Made by a program: the position numbers and the translations under genes. DNA of 64,000 nucleotides from JAGQRJ01 sp041402045 (GTDB lineage: Bacteria > Planctomycetota > J058): NCBI GenBank assembly GCA_041402045.1, contig JAWKSZ010000007.1, positions 62,001 to 126,000 on the forward strand, written 5' to 3'. The notes beneath the pieces were generated by a model. The model saw nothing but the letters and a program-made list of their open reading frames with translations, was not told the DNA's origin and made no database searches. This document shows positions 1 through 6,884 of the stretch, piece by piece (within the stretch, counting starts at the first letter, position 1; each line of letters starts with the position of its first letter).

Positions 1-2
1 TC

Positions 3-839
3 GACGGGCTGGCCCGGGCCCACGGGCTCCCGGGGTTCGACCACAACCTGCACTGCCTCCGGATCGTGGACCGCCTCGAGCGGCGCTACGACTTCCCCGG
101 GCTGAACCTGACCTGGGAGGCGCGGGAGGGGATCGGCAAGCACGCCACCGCCTTCGACGCGCCGGAGACCCCGGCCGAGTTCCGCGGACACCCGCAGGCG
201 GGCGTCGAGGGCCAGATCGCCAACGTGGCCGACATGCTGGCCTACGTGACCCACGACCTCGAGGACGCGCTCTACTTCGGGTTCTTCGCGCTGAGCGAGG
301 TGGAGCGCCTGGGCTTGCCCCTGGTCAACCAGGCGATCGCCGAGGCGGGGCTCCAGGGCGCGCCCCACGCGCGCTACGTGCGCCACGGGGCGCTCACCCG
401 GCGGATCATTGGGAGCCTGGTCCAGGCGACCCTCGACGAGACCGAGCGCCGCCTGGCGCGGGTCGGCGAGGCCCCGACCCCCGACGCCGTGCGCGCGCAC
501 CCCGACCCCGTGGTCGCGCTCCCGGAGCCGGTGGAGGAGCAGGTCGAGGCCCTGATCGGGTTCCTCCTGCAGCGGGTCTACCGGCACCCGACGGTCGAAA
601 TGATGTGCGACAAGGGCCGGCGCCTGCTGCGGGAGCTGTTCGAGCACTTCCTCGCGCACCCGAACCACCTCCCGCGCCGGATCCAGGCCCAGCGCGAGGC
701 GGCGGGGGGCGCCGACGATCCGCTCCTGGCCGCGACCTTCGTGCTCGACTTCCTCGCCGGGGTCACCGACCGCCACGTGGTCGAGCTGCACCACCAGGTG
801 TTCGACCCCCGCGCCAGCCTGCTGCCCTACATTGACTGA
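3..839 (+). CDS. dgt: Deoxyguanosinetriphosphate triphosphohydrolase-like protein, C-terminal part
   Basis: Hydrolyses dNTPs to the nucleoside and triphosphate, affecting dNTP pools; cytosolic. The frame is open from the window edge, so the N-terminus with the first HD-domain ligands is missing. What remains matches the family: a segment reading HNLHCLRIVDRLERRY, then LNLTWEAREGI, then a central VADMLAYVTHDLEDAL, which is the conserved metal-site helix of dGTPase-like HD proteins. The C-terminal half (RVYRHPTVEMMCDKG, LDFLAGVTDRHVVELH) is also typical. The stop overlaps the start of mazG by 8 nt, so the two nucleotide-sanitising genes are probably co-translated. Whether dGTP is the preferred substrate cannot be told from sequence. 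Confidence 0.9.
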   Translation, partial: DGLARAHGLPGFDHNLHCLRIVDRLERRYDFPGLNLTWEAREGIGKHATAFDAPETPAEFRGHPQAGVEGQIANVADMLAYVTHDLEDALYFGFFALSEVERLGLPLVNQAIAEAGLQGAPHARYVRHGALTRRIIGSLVQATLDETERRLARVGEAPTPDAVRAHPDPVVALPEPVEEQVEALIGFLLQRVYRHPTVEMMCDKGRRLLRELFEHFLAHPNHLPRRIQAQREAAGGADDPLLAATFVLDFLAGVTDRHVVELHHQVFDPRASLLPYID

Positions 840-1629
840 GCCGCCGGAGCTCCCCCCGGACGACCCGCGCCTGGTGGGCGTGCGCCGCTTGCTCGCGGTC
901 ATGGACCGCCTGCGCGCGCCCGACGGCTGCCCCTGGGACCGCGAGCAGAGCCACGAGAGCCTCAGGCGCTACCTGCTCGAGGAGTGCTACGAGCTGCTCG
1001 AGGCGATCGACGGCGGCGACGACCACGACGTGCAGGAGGAGCTCGGCGACGTGCTGCTGCAGGTCGCGTTCCACGCGCGGATCGCCCAGGACCGCGGGGC
1101 CTACGACGTGGGCCAGGTCGCCCAGGGGATCGCGGACAAGCTCCTGCACCGCCACCCCCACGTGTTCGGCGACGTCGACGCCCCGGACGCGGCCACCGTC
1201 GAGGCCAACTGGGAGGCGCTCAAGCAGCAGGAGAAGGCCGAGCGCACGTCCTTGCTCGACGGGGTCCCGGGCGGGCTGCCCGCGCTGCTCCAGGCCCACA
1301 AGGTCCAGGAGTGCGCCGCCCGGGTCGGCTTCGACTGGCCCGACGCCGAGGGCCCGCTGGCCAAGCTCACCGAAGAGCTGGGCGAGCTGCGCGAGGCGCT
1401 GGCGGGCGACGACCCCCAGGCGGTCTCGGACGAGCTCGGCGACGTGCTGTTCACCGTGGTCAACCTGGCCCGGCACCTGGGCCTCGCCGCCGAGGACAGC
1501 CTGCGCGAGACCACCGCCCGCTTCGGCGCGCGCTTCCGGCGCATGGAGGCCCAGGCCCAGCGCCCGCTGCGCGACCACGCCCCCGCCGAGCTCGAGGCGC
1601 TGTGGGACGAGGCCAAGCGCGAGGGCTGA
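832..1629 (+). CDS. mazG: Nucleoside triphosphate pyrophosphohydrolase MazG
   Basis: Converts NTPs, including aberrant ones, to NMP and pyrophosphate; cytosolic, all-alpha MazG fold. The 265-residue length is that of full two-domain MazG. Domain 1 shows CPWDREQSHESLRRYLLEE followed by EELGDVLLQVAFHARIA, the acidic EExxE/EExxD metal motif. Domain 2 repeats it (KLTEELGELREAL, DELGDVLFTVVNLARHL). The TTG start at 832 overlaps the upstream dGTPase-like gene by 8 nt, implying coupling. The next gene starts more than 100 nt downstream, so mazG probably ends the transcript. The family assignment is firm; the physiological substrate is not. Confidence 0.95.
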   Translation: MTEPPELPPDDPRLVGVRRLLAVMDRLRAPDGCPWDREQSHESLRRYLLEECYELLEAIDGGDDHDVQEELGDVLLQVAFHARIAQDRGAYDVGQVAQGIADKLLHRHPHVFGDVDAPDAATVEANWEALKQQEKAERTSLLDGVPGGLPALLQAHKVQECAARVGFDWPDAEGPLAKLTEELGELREALAGDDPQAVSDELGDVLFTVVNLARHLGLAAEDSLRETTARFGARFRRMEAQAQRPLRDHAPAELEALWDEAKREG

Positions 1630-1730
1630 CCCGCCGGGTCGAGCGCGGGCCAGATCTGTCCCGCACGGTGGCTCGCCAAGGGGCTTAGCTCTCGCCGCAG
1701 ACGGGCCCGGGCTTTGCACCCTCCCCCGCG

Positions 1731-1737
1731 GAGGAGG
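1731..1737 (+). promoter_or_regulatory. Shine-Dalgarno supporting a CTG start
   Basis: GAGGAGG ends 5 nt before a CTG at 1743. The first ATG/GTG/TTG in this frame is GTG 1797, which would remove the conserved N-terminal helix of the DUF2254 protein. The ribosome-binding site therefore argues for initiation at CTG 1743. Confidence 0.5.
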
Positions 1738-1742
1738 CCCCC

Positions 1743-3089
1743 CTGAGAGCCCTGATCGCCAAATGGAGCGCGCGGATCCGCTCGAGCTACTGGTTCGTGC
1801 CCGCGCTGCTCTCCCTGGGCGCCGTGGTCGCGTTCGTGATCCTCGCGCTCCTCGACAAGAACCTCGACACCGACGCGATCACCGACATTCCCGGGCTGGG
1901 CGCCAACCACCCCGACGGCGCGCGGGCGGTGCTCCAGACGATCGGCTCCTCCATGCTCGGGGTGGCCGGCGTGACCTTCTCGATCACGATCGCCGCCGTG
2001 GCCTTTGCCACCTCGAACTACGGCCCCAGGATCCTGCAGCAGTTCATGCAGGACCGGGGCAACCAGTTCACCCTCGGCACGTTCATCGCCACCTTCCTCT
2101 ACTGCGTGCTCGCGCTGCGGCTCGTGCTCGACGCGGGACCTGGGGAGGACGCCGAGGCCTACGTCCCGCAGATCACGCTCCTGGGCGGGCTGACCTTCGG
2201 CCTGGCGAGCCTGTGCGTGCTGATCTACTTCCTGCACCACGTGCCCGCGAGCATCGACATTGGGAACGTGATCGCGCGGATCGGGGGCGAGCTCACCGAG
2301 CGCCTGGGCGAGGCCCAGGGCGGCTACGGGGGCCCCGCGAGCGAGGGCGAGTCTGCGACCCCCGCCGAGCCCCTGGAGCCCGGGGCCGCGCACCCTCTGG
2401 TCGCCGAGCGCAGCGCCTACCTGCAGCAGGTCGACCGCGCCCAGCTCGTGCACCTCGCCGCGGAGCACGACCTGCGGATCGACCTCGTGGTCCGCCCCGG
2501 CGACTTCGTGTGGCCCGGCGCCCTCGTGGCCCGCGTCGTCCCCGGCGGCCTCCCGCCGCGGCTCGAGGCCGGGATCCGCGGCTGCCTCGTGTGGGGCTCC
2601 AGACGCACCCCGTCGCAGGACCCGCTGTTCCTCGCCGACGAGCTGGTCGAGATCGGCGCTCGCGCGCTCTCCCCCGGGATCAACGACCCCTTCACCTGCA
2701 TGAGCTGCGTCGACTGGCTGGTCTCCGCCGCCGAGCGCTTCGCGGCCTCGCCTCGGAACACCTGCGGCGCCTGGTGCGACGACGCGGGCACGATCCGCGT
2801 CCAGGTCGAGGCCCTCGACTTCCCCGAGCTCCTCGAGCGCGGGCTCGGCTCTCTCCGGCCCTACATTGCCGCGAACCTCACCGCGACGGTGCACACCCTG
2901 GGGATCCTCGCCCGACTGCGGGTCTCGCTCCCCCGCCACGCCCAGCGCTCGGCGATCGACGCCCTCGCCCGCGAGCTCCTCGCCAGCGCTCAGGAGCGCG
3001 CGGTGTGCGGCCCCGACCGCGCCCAGCTCGCCCGGGTGGCGGAGCTGCTCGAGGCCCCGGTCGACCGCCGAGCGCTCGTGCCCGCCTGA
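1743..3089 (+). CDS. DUF2254 family membrane protein
   Basis: Integral inner-membrane protein of unknown function (DUF2254). From CTG 1743 it encodes 448 residues. The N-terminus reads RALIAKWSARIRSSYWFVPA, typical of the family, then a first membrane segment. Further segments follow around VTFSITIAAVAFATS, FTLGTFIATFLYCVLALRLV and LGGLTFGLASLCVLIYFL. The soluble C-terminal half carries the family hallmark ALSPGINDPFTCMSCVDWL near residue 300. The start is a judgement: GTG 1797 is the first conventional start but truncates the N-terminus. The P-loop kinase gene starts 14 nt downstream in another frame. Cellular role unknown. Confidence 0.88.
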   Translation: MRALIAKWSARIRSSYWFVPALLSLGAVVAFVILALLDKNLDTDAITDIPGLGANHPDGARAVLQTIGSSMLGVAGVTFSITIAAVAFATSNYGPRILQQFMQDRGNQFTLGTFIATFLYCVLALRLVLDAGPGEDAEAYVPQITLLGGLTFGLASLCVLIYFLHHVPASIDIGNVIARIGGELTERLGEAQGGYGGPASEGESATPAEPLEPGAAHPLVAERSAYLQQVDRAQLVHLAAEHDLRIDLVVRPGDFVWPGALVARVVPGGLPPRLEAGIRGCLVWGSRRTPSQDPLFLADELVEIGARALSPGINDPFTCMSCVDWLVSAAERFAASPRNTCGAWCDDAGTIRVQVEALDFPELLERGLGSLRPYIAANLTATVHTLGILARLRVSLPRHAQRSAIDALARELLASAQERAVCGPDRAQLARVAELLEAPVDRRALVPA

Positions 3090-3103
3090 TACCCTCCCTC
3101 CCC

Positions 3104-3601
3104 ATGCAAGACCTCGACCCCTCCCGGGTCGTGATCGTGGGCAACTCCGGCGCGGGCAAGTCGACCCTCGCCGAGCGCCTCGCCCAGGAGCACGACCTCG
3201 CCCGCCTCGACCTGGACACGATCGCCTGGGACCCCGGGCCCGCCCGCCGGCCCCTCGAACGCAGCCAGGCCGAGCTCGAGGCGTTCACCGCCCAGCACCC
3301 GCGCTGGGTGATCGAGGGCTGCTACGCCGACCTCGCCGAGCTGCTGCGGGACCAGGCGACGCTGCTCGTGTTCCTCGACCCTGGGGTCGAGCGCTGCCTC
3401 GCCCACAACGCCGCGCGGCCCTGGGAGCCCCACAAGTACGCCAGCAAGGAGGCGCAGGATCGGAACCTGGACATGCTCCAGACCTGGGTGCGCGGCTACG
3501 CCGAGCGCGACGACGCGTGCTCGCTCGGGGCGCACGAGGCGCTGTTCGCGGAGTGGACCGGGGCCAAGCGGCGGGTCGCCGACGGGGACGAGGTCGGCTA
3601 G
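3104..3601 (+). CDS. Small P-loop NTPase, adenylate/shikimate-kinase-like
   Basis: 165-residue cytosolic protein. An N-terminal Walker A, VGNSGAGKSTLAERLA, sits about 10 residues from the start. It is followed by LDLDTIAWDP and a lid/core region with HPRWVIEGCYADL and LLVFLDPGVERCLAHN. This layout is that of the FlaR/topology-modulation and shikimate-kinase-like P-loop kinases, which probably phosphorylate a small molecule or nucleotide; the substrate is unknown. ATG 3104 is chosen because translation upstream in this frame is a shadow of the DUF2254 gene. It lies 14 nt after that gene. Downstream the DNA turns abruptly into low-complexity repeats. Confidence 0.8.
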   Translation: MQDLDPSRVVIVGNSGAGKSTLAERLAQEHDLARLDLDTIAWDPGPARRPLERSQAELEAFTAQHPRWVIEGCYADLAELLRDQATLLVFLDPGVERCLAHNAARPWEPHKYASKEAQDRNLDMLQTWVRGYAERDDACSLGAHEALFAEWTGAKRRVADGDEVG

Positions 3602-3610
3602 CCGCGGGCG

Positions 3611-4207
3611 AGGCTCCGCTGGGTTCGTGAGTCAGATCGCTCCGCTGGGTCGGTTGGCTTCGGGAGTTGACGGCTCCGCTGGGTCGGTTGGCTTCGGGAG
3701 TTGACGGCTCCGCTGGGTCGGCTGGCTTCGAGTTGGACGGCCCGCTGGGTCGGTTGGCTTCGGAGTTGACGGCTCCGGGCTGAGTCGGTTGGCTTCAGAG
3801 CTGGGATCGCTCCGCCGGGCTTCGTGAGGTGATCGCTCCGCTGAGGCAGCCCGCTTCGTGGAGCTTGATTGTTGCTCCGCGGGGTCGGCTTCGTGAGGTT
3901 GATCGCTTCGCTGGGTCGGTTGGCTTCGGAGTTGACGACTCCGCTGGTCGGCTTCGTGAGTTGATCGCTTCGCTGGGCCAGCCGCTTTTGCGGAGCTTGA
4001 TCGCTGCTCCGCAGGGTCGGCTTCGTGAGTTTGATCGCTTTCGCTGGGCCAGCTCGCTTTGCGGAGCTTGGATCAGTTGCTCCGCAGGATCGGCTTCGTG
4101 AGTTTGATCGCTTCGCTGGGGGTGGCTTCGGAGTTGACGGCTCCGCTGGGTCGGCTTTCAGAGTTGGATCGCCTTCTGCTGGGCCAGCTCGCTTTGCGGA
4201 GCCCGTC
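3611..4207 (+). repeat. Degenerate ~33-bp tandem repeats, left arm of the four-helix-bundle island
   Basis: At least a dozen diverged copies of a unit containing GCTCCGCTGGGTCGG followed by TTGGCTTCGGAGTTGAC, spaced about 33-36 bp. Some copies are elongated or reduced. The GC content is visibly lower than in flanking genes. No codon structure is conserved between copies, and no spacer/repeat alternation of constant length is present, so this is not a CRISPR array. Confidence 0.8.
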
Positions 4208-4209
4208 GG

Positions 4210-4324
4210 TTGCTGGTTGCTGGTTGCTGGTTGCGCTGGTTGCTGGTTGCTGGTTGCTGGCTGTTGCTGGTTGCTGGTTGCTGGTTGCTGGTTGCTGGTT
4301 GCTGGTTGCTGGTTGCTGGTTGCG
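4210..4324 (+). repeat. TTGCTGG heptamer array
   Basis: About 115 bp of nearly uninterrupted TTGCTGG heptamers with two small irregularities. Because the period is 7 and contains no stop, it yields spurious long reading frames. The reverse complement of the unit (CCAGCAA) makes up the array at 4962-5125 on the other side of the four-helix-bundle gene, so the two arrays form an imperfect inverted repeat. Confidence 0.9.
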
Positions 4325-4387
4325 GTTTATCCCCGCCCGGGTCTGTCAGGCCTTCACGACCTCCGAATCAGCGGAGCTGGCGGCCCA

Positions 4388-4448
4388 GGAACACAGGAAG
4401 ACAGGAAAACAGGAAGACAGGAAGACAGGAAGACAGGAAGACAGGAAG
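4388..4448 (+). repeat. AGGAAGAC octamer array
   Basis: Seven or so tandem copies of an 8-mer (ACAGGAAG register), with one AAAAC variant, directly before the palindrome. No counterpart is seen on the right side of the island. Confidence 0.85.
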
Positions 4449-4480
4449 GCTTGGAACGCCAAGCGCACCGCGGGGACGCA

Positions 4481-4602
4481 GCCATGTGGATCGTCCGATC
4501 GTTCTCTCCGCCCGCCCCAGTGCGAGCTCCCAACGCTTCGCTCCAGGGGGTGAGAGCTCGCACTGGGGCGGGCTCCGAGAACGATCGGACGATCCACATG
4601 GC
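4481..4602 (+). repeat. 49-nt-arm palindrome overlapping the start of the four-helix-bundle gene
   Basis: Left arm 4481-4529 pairs with right arm 4554-4602: 26 bp perfect (outer), a 3x3 internal mismatch, then 20 bp perfect (inner), with a 24-nt loop. The outer end begins GCCATGTGGATCG and returns as CGATCCACATGGC. The ATG of the downstream gene (4598-4600) is inside the right arm, so the transcript would bury its start codon in a very stable hairpin. Confidence 0.93.
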
Positions 4603-4930
4603 TGGCCACTTCCCCCACCAACGACTCGAAGCCTTCGAGAAGGCCCTCGAAGTCGCGCGGTGGGTCCACCACGTCCGGGACAAGATCCCGGCCGACCTCC
4701 GCAGACAACTCACCCGCGCAACCGAGAGCGTCGCCCTCAACCTCGCCGAAGGCGCAGGCAGCAGCGGAGGCAACCGACGACGACACTTCCAACTCGCCTA
4801 CGGCTCCGCCGCCGAAGCCCACGCAGCCACCGCACTCCTCGCAGCCTACGGCCTCCCAGGAAGCAAACAGACCCAAGAAACCCTCCAACGCCTCGGCGCC
4901 ATGATCAGCAGCCTCGCAAGACGCGGCTGA
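4598..4930 (+). CDS. Four-helix-bundle protein (S23 / intervening-sequence protein, Avd-like)
   Basis: 110-residue protein of the TIGR02436 family, first known from proteins encoded in 23S rRNA intervening sequences and related to the bAvd accessory protein of diversity-generating retroelements. Family features: RLEAFEKALEVARWVHHV (helix 1), IPADLRRQLTRATESVALNLAEGAG (helix 2 and the diagnostic NLAEGAG turn), then GGNRRRHFQLAYGSAAEAHAA (helix 3). The protein is rich in Arg and His, consistent with RNA binding. The family usually forms oligomeric bundles; a precise function outside DGRs is not established. No reverse transcriptase or rRNA is nearby. The start ATG lies in the right arm of a long palindrome, and both flanks are tandem repeats. 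GC and codon texture differ from the neighbours, suggesting a mobile or separately acquired unit. Confidence 0.88.
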   Translation: MAGHFPHQRLEAFEKALEVARWVHHVRDKIPADLRRQLTRATESVALNLAEGAGSSGGNRRRHFQLAYGSAAEAHAATALLAAYGLPGSKQTQETLQRLGAMISSLARRG

Positions 4931-4941
4931 GGCCTCCCGAA

Positions 4942-4961
4942 GGAGCCCCGCAAGGGGCTCC
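4942..4961 (+). terminator. GCAA-loop hairpin after the four-helix-bundle gene
   Basis: GGAGCCCC, tetraloop GCAA, GGGGCTCC: a perfect 8-bp stem with a GNRA loop beginning 11 nt after the stop codon. There is no T-tract, so it could be an RNA 3' stabiliser or protein-binding element rather than a classical terminator. Confidence 0.55.
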
Positions 4962-5125
4962 GAACCAGCAACCAGTCGCTCCGAACCAGGAACCAGCAAC
5001 CAGCAACCAGTCGCTCCGAACCAGGAACCAGCAACCAGCAACCAGTCGCTCCGAACCAGGAACCAGGAACCAGCAACCAGTCGCTCCGAACCAGCAACCA
5101 GGAACCAGGAACCACCAACCATCCC
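4962..5125 (+). repeat. AACCAGC/AACCAGG heptamer array with TCGCTCCG punctuation
   Basis: Runs of AACCAGC and AACCAGG heptamers are separated four times by TCGCTCCG, giving higher-order units of about 21-42 bp. The heptamer is the reverse complement of the left-hand TTGCTGG/CCTGGTT unit, and TCGCTCC also occurs in the 3.6-4.2 kb array. This closes the island on the right. Confidence 0.9.
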
Positions 5126-5260
5126 CCCCACGACTCACTCGCGCGACACGCAACCGCAGCCCACGATCGGACTCCGAAAAGGGCGGGAGCCGCACGTCGA
5201 GGACCTGTCACCCCTCGCGCCGCAGGCCTTCCGACGATCCGCGTGCGCTACGGTTGCGAC

Positions 5261-5276
5261 TGGCGTCGCGCTTGCA
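5261..5276 (+). promoter_or_regulatory. Sigma-54-like -24/-12 promoter
   Basis: TGGCGTCGCGCTTGCA keeps GG and GC separated by exactly 10 nt and has the TTGCA -12 element. The predicted +1 is about 5287, just before the ATG at 5290 of the RING-like gene. Confidence 0.5.
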
Positions 5277-5289
5277 TTTGCGCCTGGGC

Positions 5290-6006
5290 ATGCAACGCCT
5301 CGACACCGAGATCGCTTGGACCTGCGCCTGGTGCGCGGACCCGATTCGCAGCACCCCGCGGGAGTGCCCCGCGGGGTGCGGGGCTCGGGTGCACGCGGCC
5401 TGCGCCCACGAGGCGCGCGGCTGCACGACGCCGGGCTGCGACGGCCTGCCCCCGCGGCCCGCGCCGGGGGCCCTGCGGCTCCAGCCGCGGGAGTCGCCGG
5501 ACGCGCGCTGCGCCTGGTGTCACGACGCCCTGGGGACGGACGCGCGCGCGTGCCCCGACGGCTGCGGAGTCACGACCCACCCAGGCTGCGCCGAGGAATA
5601 CGGCGGCTGCCCGACCCTGGGCTGCGCTCCCGCGCGCCCGGGGCGCCCGCGTCCGCAGGTGCACGTCCGCCCCGAGCGCGCCGCGCGGGAGCTCCTCGAG
5701 CAGCGCGCGCTGCGTCGCCGCCGGGATCGGCGACGCCAGGAGCTCGGCGTCACCGCGGCGGGGTTCCTGATCCTGGCGCTGTGGTGGTGCGGCTGGGACG
5801 CCTTCGCCGGCGTCGTGGGGGTCGTGACCGTGGTCCTGATCGCGCTCTTCCCTCGGCTCCTGCGCTGGGCCGAGGCGCGGCAGGAGCCGCGGACGCTGCG
5901 ACCCGCCCTCGGCATCGAGGGCTGGGCAGCGGGTGGAGCGATCGGGTTCGCGGCCGGAATCGGGGCGACGCTGATCTGCGTCGCCGCGCGGCAGGCTGCG
6001 GGCTAG
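5290..6006 (+). CDS. Membrane protein with two N-terminal RING-like zinc fingers
   Basis: 238 residues. Two consecutive Cys/His modules of the prokaryotic RING type: CAWCADPIRSTPRECPAGC with VHAAC and a trailing GCTTPGC (about residues 11-50), then CAWCHDALGTDARACPDGC with THPGC and GCPTLGC (about 75-115). A basic linker (RALRRRRDRRRQE) leads into two or three hydrophobic segments (LGVTAAGFLILALWWCGW, VVGVVTVVLIALF, GGAIGFAAGIGATLICVAA). The likely topology is cytosolic zinc fingers with a C-terminal membrane anchor. Prokaryotic RING-like proteins have been proposed to act in ubiquitin-like or protein-interaction systems; no E1/E2-like partner is seen here. A sigma-54-like promoter precedes it. 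The stop overlaps the convergent SDR gene's stop within CTAG. Confidence 0.75.
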   Translation: MQRLDTEIAWTCAWCADPIRSTPRECPAGCGARVHAACAHEARGCTTPGCDGLPPRPAPGALRLQPRESPDARCAWCHDALGTDARACPDGCGVTTHPGCAEEYGGCPTLGCAPARPGRPRPQVHVRPERAARELLEQRALRRRRDRRRQELGVTAAGFLILALWWCGWDAFAGVVGVVTVVLIALFPRLLRWAEARQEPRTLRPALGIEGWAAGGAIGFAAGIGATLICVAARQAAG

Positions 6007-6752
6007 CCCCGGGCGAGGCTGCCGACGCGGATCCCGGTCGCGCCGGGGATCTGGATCGCGGCGCCGGTGATCTGGCTCGACTCGTCGGTGAGCAGGTAGG
6101 CGACGACGTCCGCCACGTCGCGGGGGAGCAGGTGCTCGCCCAGCTTCCAGCGGGTCTCCTCGAGCTCGATCGCCTGCTCGCCGGTGGTCACGGTGCCCGG
6201 GCACACGGCGTTGACGTTGATCCCCTCGGAGTGCAGCTCGCGGGCCAGGGCCTTGCTGAAGCCGACGAGGCCGGCCTTGACCGCGCAGTAGATCGAGACG
6301 TTCGAGCCCGGGATCTCGGCCAGGAGCGAGCTCACGTTGACGATCCGCCCGCCGCTCTGGTTCTGCTTGAGGATCGGGACGACCGCCTTGGCGAGCAGGA
6401 ACGCGCCGCGCAGGTTGCCCGAGACGCAGGCGTCGAACTCCTCGGCGGTGGTCTCGGCCAGGGGCTTCTCCAGGTAGTTCCCGGCGTTGTTCACCAGGAA
6501 GTCGACGCGGCCGAAGACCTTGAGCGTGGCGTCGACCACGCGCTGGACCTGGTCCTCGTCGCCGACGTCGCAGCAGATCGCGGCGGAGCGCCCGCCCTGC
6601 TCCTGGATCACGCCCGCGACGTGGTCGATCTCCTTCTGCGTGCGCGCGCAGACGACGACCTGGCAGCCCATTTCGTGCAGGCGATAGGCGATCGCCCGCC
6701 CAATGTTGCGGCCGCCGCCGGTAATGATCGCGACTCGGTCCTTGAGTTTCAT
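6003..6752 (-). CDS. Short-chain dehydrogenase/reductase (FabG-like)
   Basis: 249-residue classical SDR, cytosolic NAD(P)-dependent oxidoreductase. Cofactor motif TGGGRNIG at residues 11-18; NNAG (LVNNAGNYLEKP) near 90; catalytic Ser in VNVSSLL and YCAVK (Tyr-xxx-Lys) near 155; the PG motif (NAVCPGTVTTG) follows. Length and motifs resemble 3-oxoacyl-ACP reductases and glucose/acetoin dehydrogenases; the substrate is not predictable. Its start is preceded by an AGGAGC ribosome-binding site. It is divergent from the methyltransferase gene at 6885 and shares its stop-codon tetranucleotide with the RING-like gene. Confidence 0.92.
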   Translation of the reverse strand: MKLKDRVAIITGGGRNIGRAIAYRLHEMGCQVVVCARTQKEIDHVAGVIQEQGGRSAAICCDVGDEDQVQRVVDATLKVFGRVDFLVNNAGNYLEKPLAETTAEEFDACVSGNLRGAFLLAKAVVPILKQNQSGGRIVNVSSLLAEIPGSNVSIYCAVKAGLVGFSKALARELHSEGINVNAVCPGTVTTGEQAIELEETRWKLGEHLLPRDVADVVAYLLTDESSQITGAAIQIPGATGIRVGSLARG

Positions 6753-6846
6753 GGCCCTGCTCCTGGTCCTGGTCTTTTACCACAGGAGCCGCCCGGCAAC
6801 TGCCCCTGGACGCCGCGCCGAAGTCGGGGGCGGGCGTGAGCTTGCG

Positions 6847-6875
6847 TTGACGCACCCCGGATCGAGCGCCACAAT
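6847..6875 (+). promoter_or_regulatory. Sigma-70-type promoter, near-leaderless
   Basis: TTGACG, 17-nt spacer, CACAAT. The -10 hexamer ends 9 nt before the ATG at 6885, so the transcript would have almost no leader. Confidence 0.5.
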
Positions 6876-6884
6876 CCCAGGCAC

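Noticed and set aside
3611..4207. CRISPR array
   Set aside because: Units are contiguous and degenerate, there are no unique spacers of fixed length, and no cas gene is nearby.
4025..4597. Long frames encoding (LVAGCWL)n before the four-helix-bundle gene
   Set aside because: A heptamer array without stops is open in several frames and yields low-complexity peptides. No start context; the real gene begins at 4598.
3611..5125. Diversity-generating retroelement or 23S rRNA intervening sequence
   Set aside because: No reverse transcriptase, no template/variable repeat pair and no rRNA sequence; only the Avd/S23-type protein is present.
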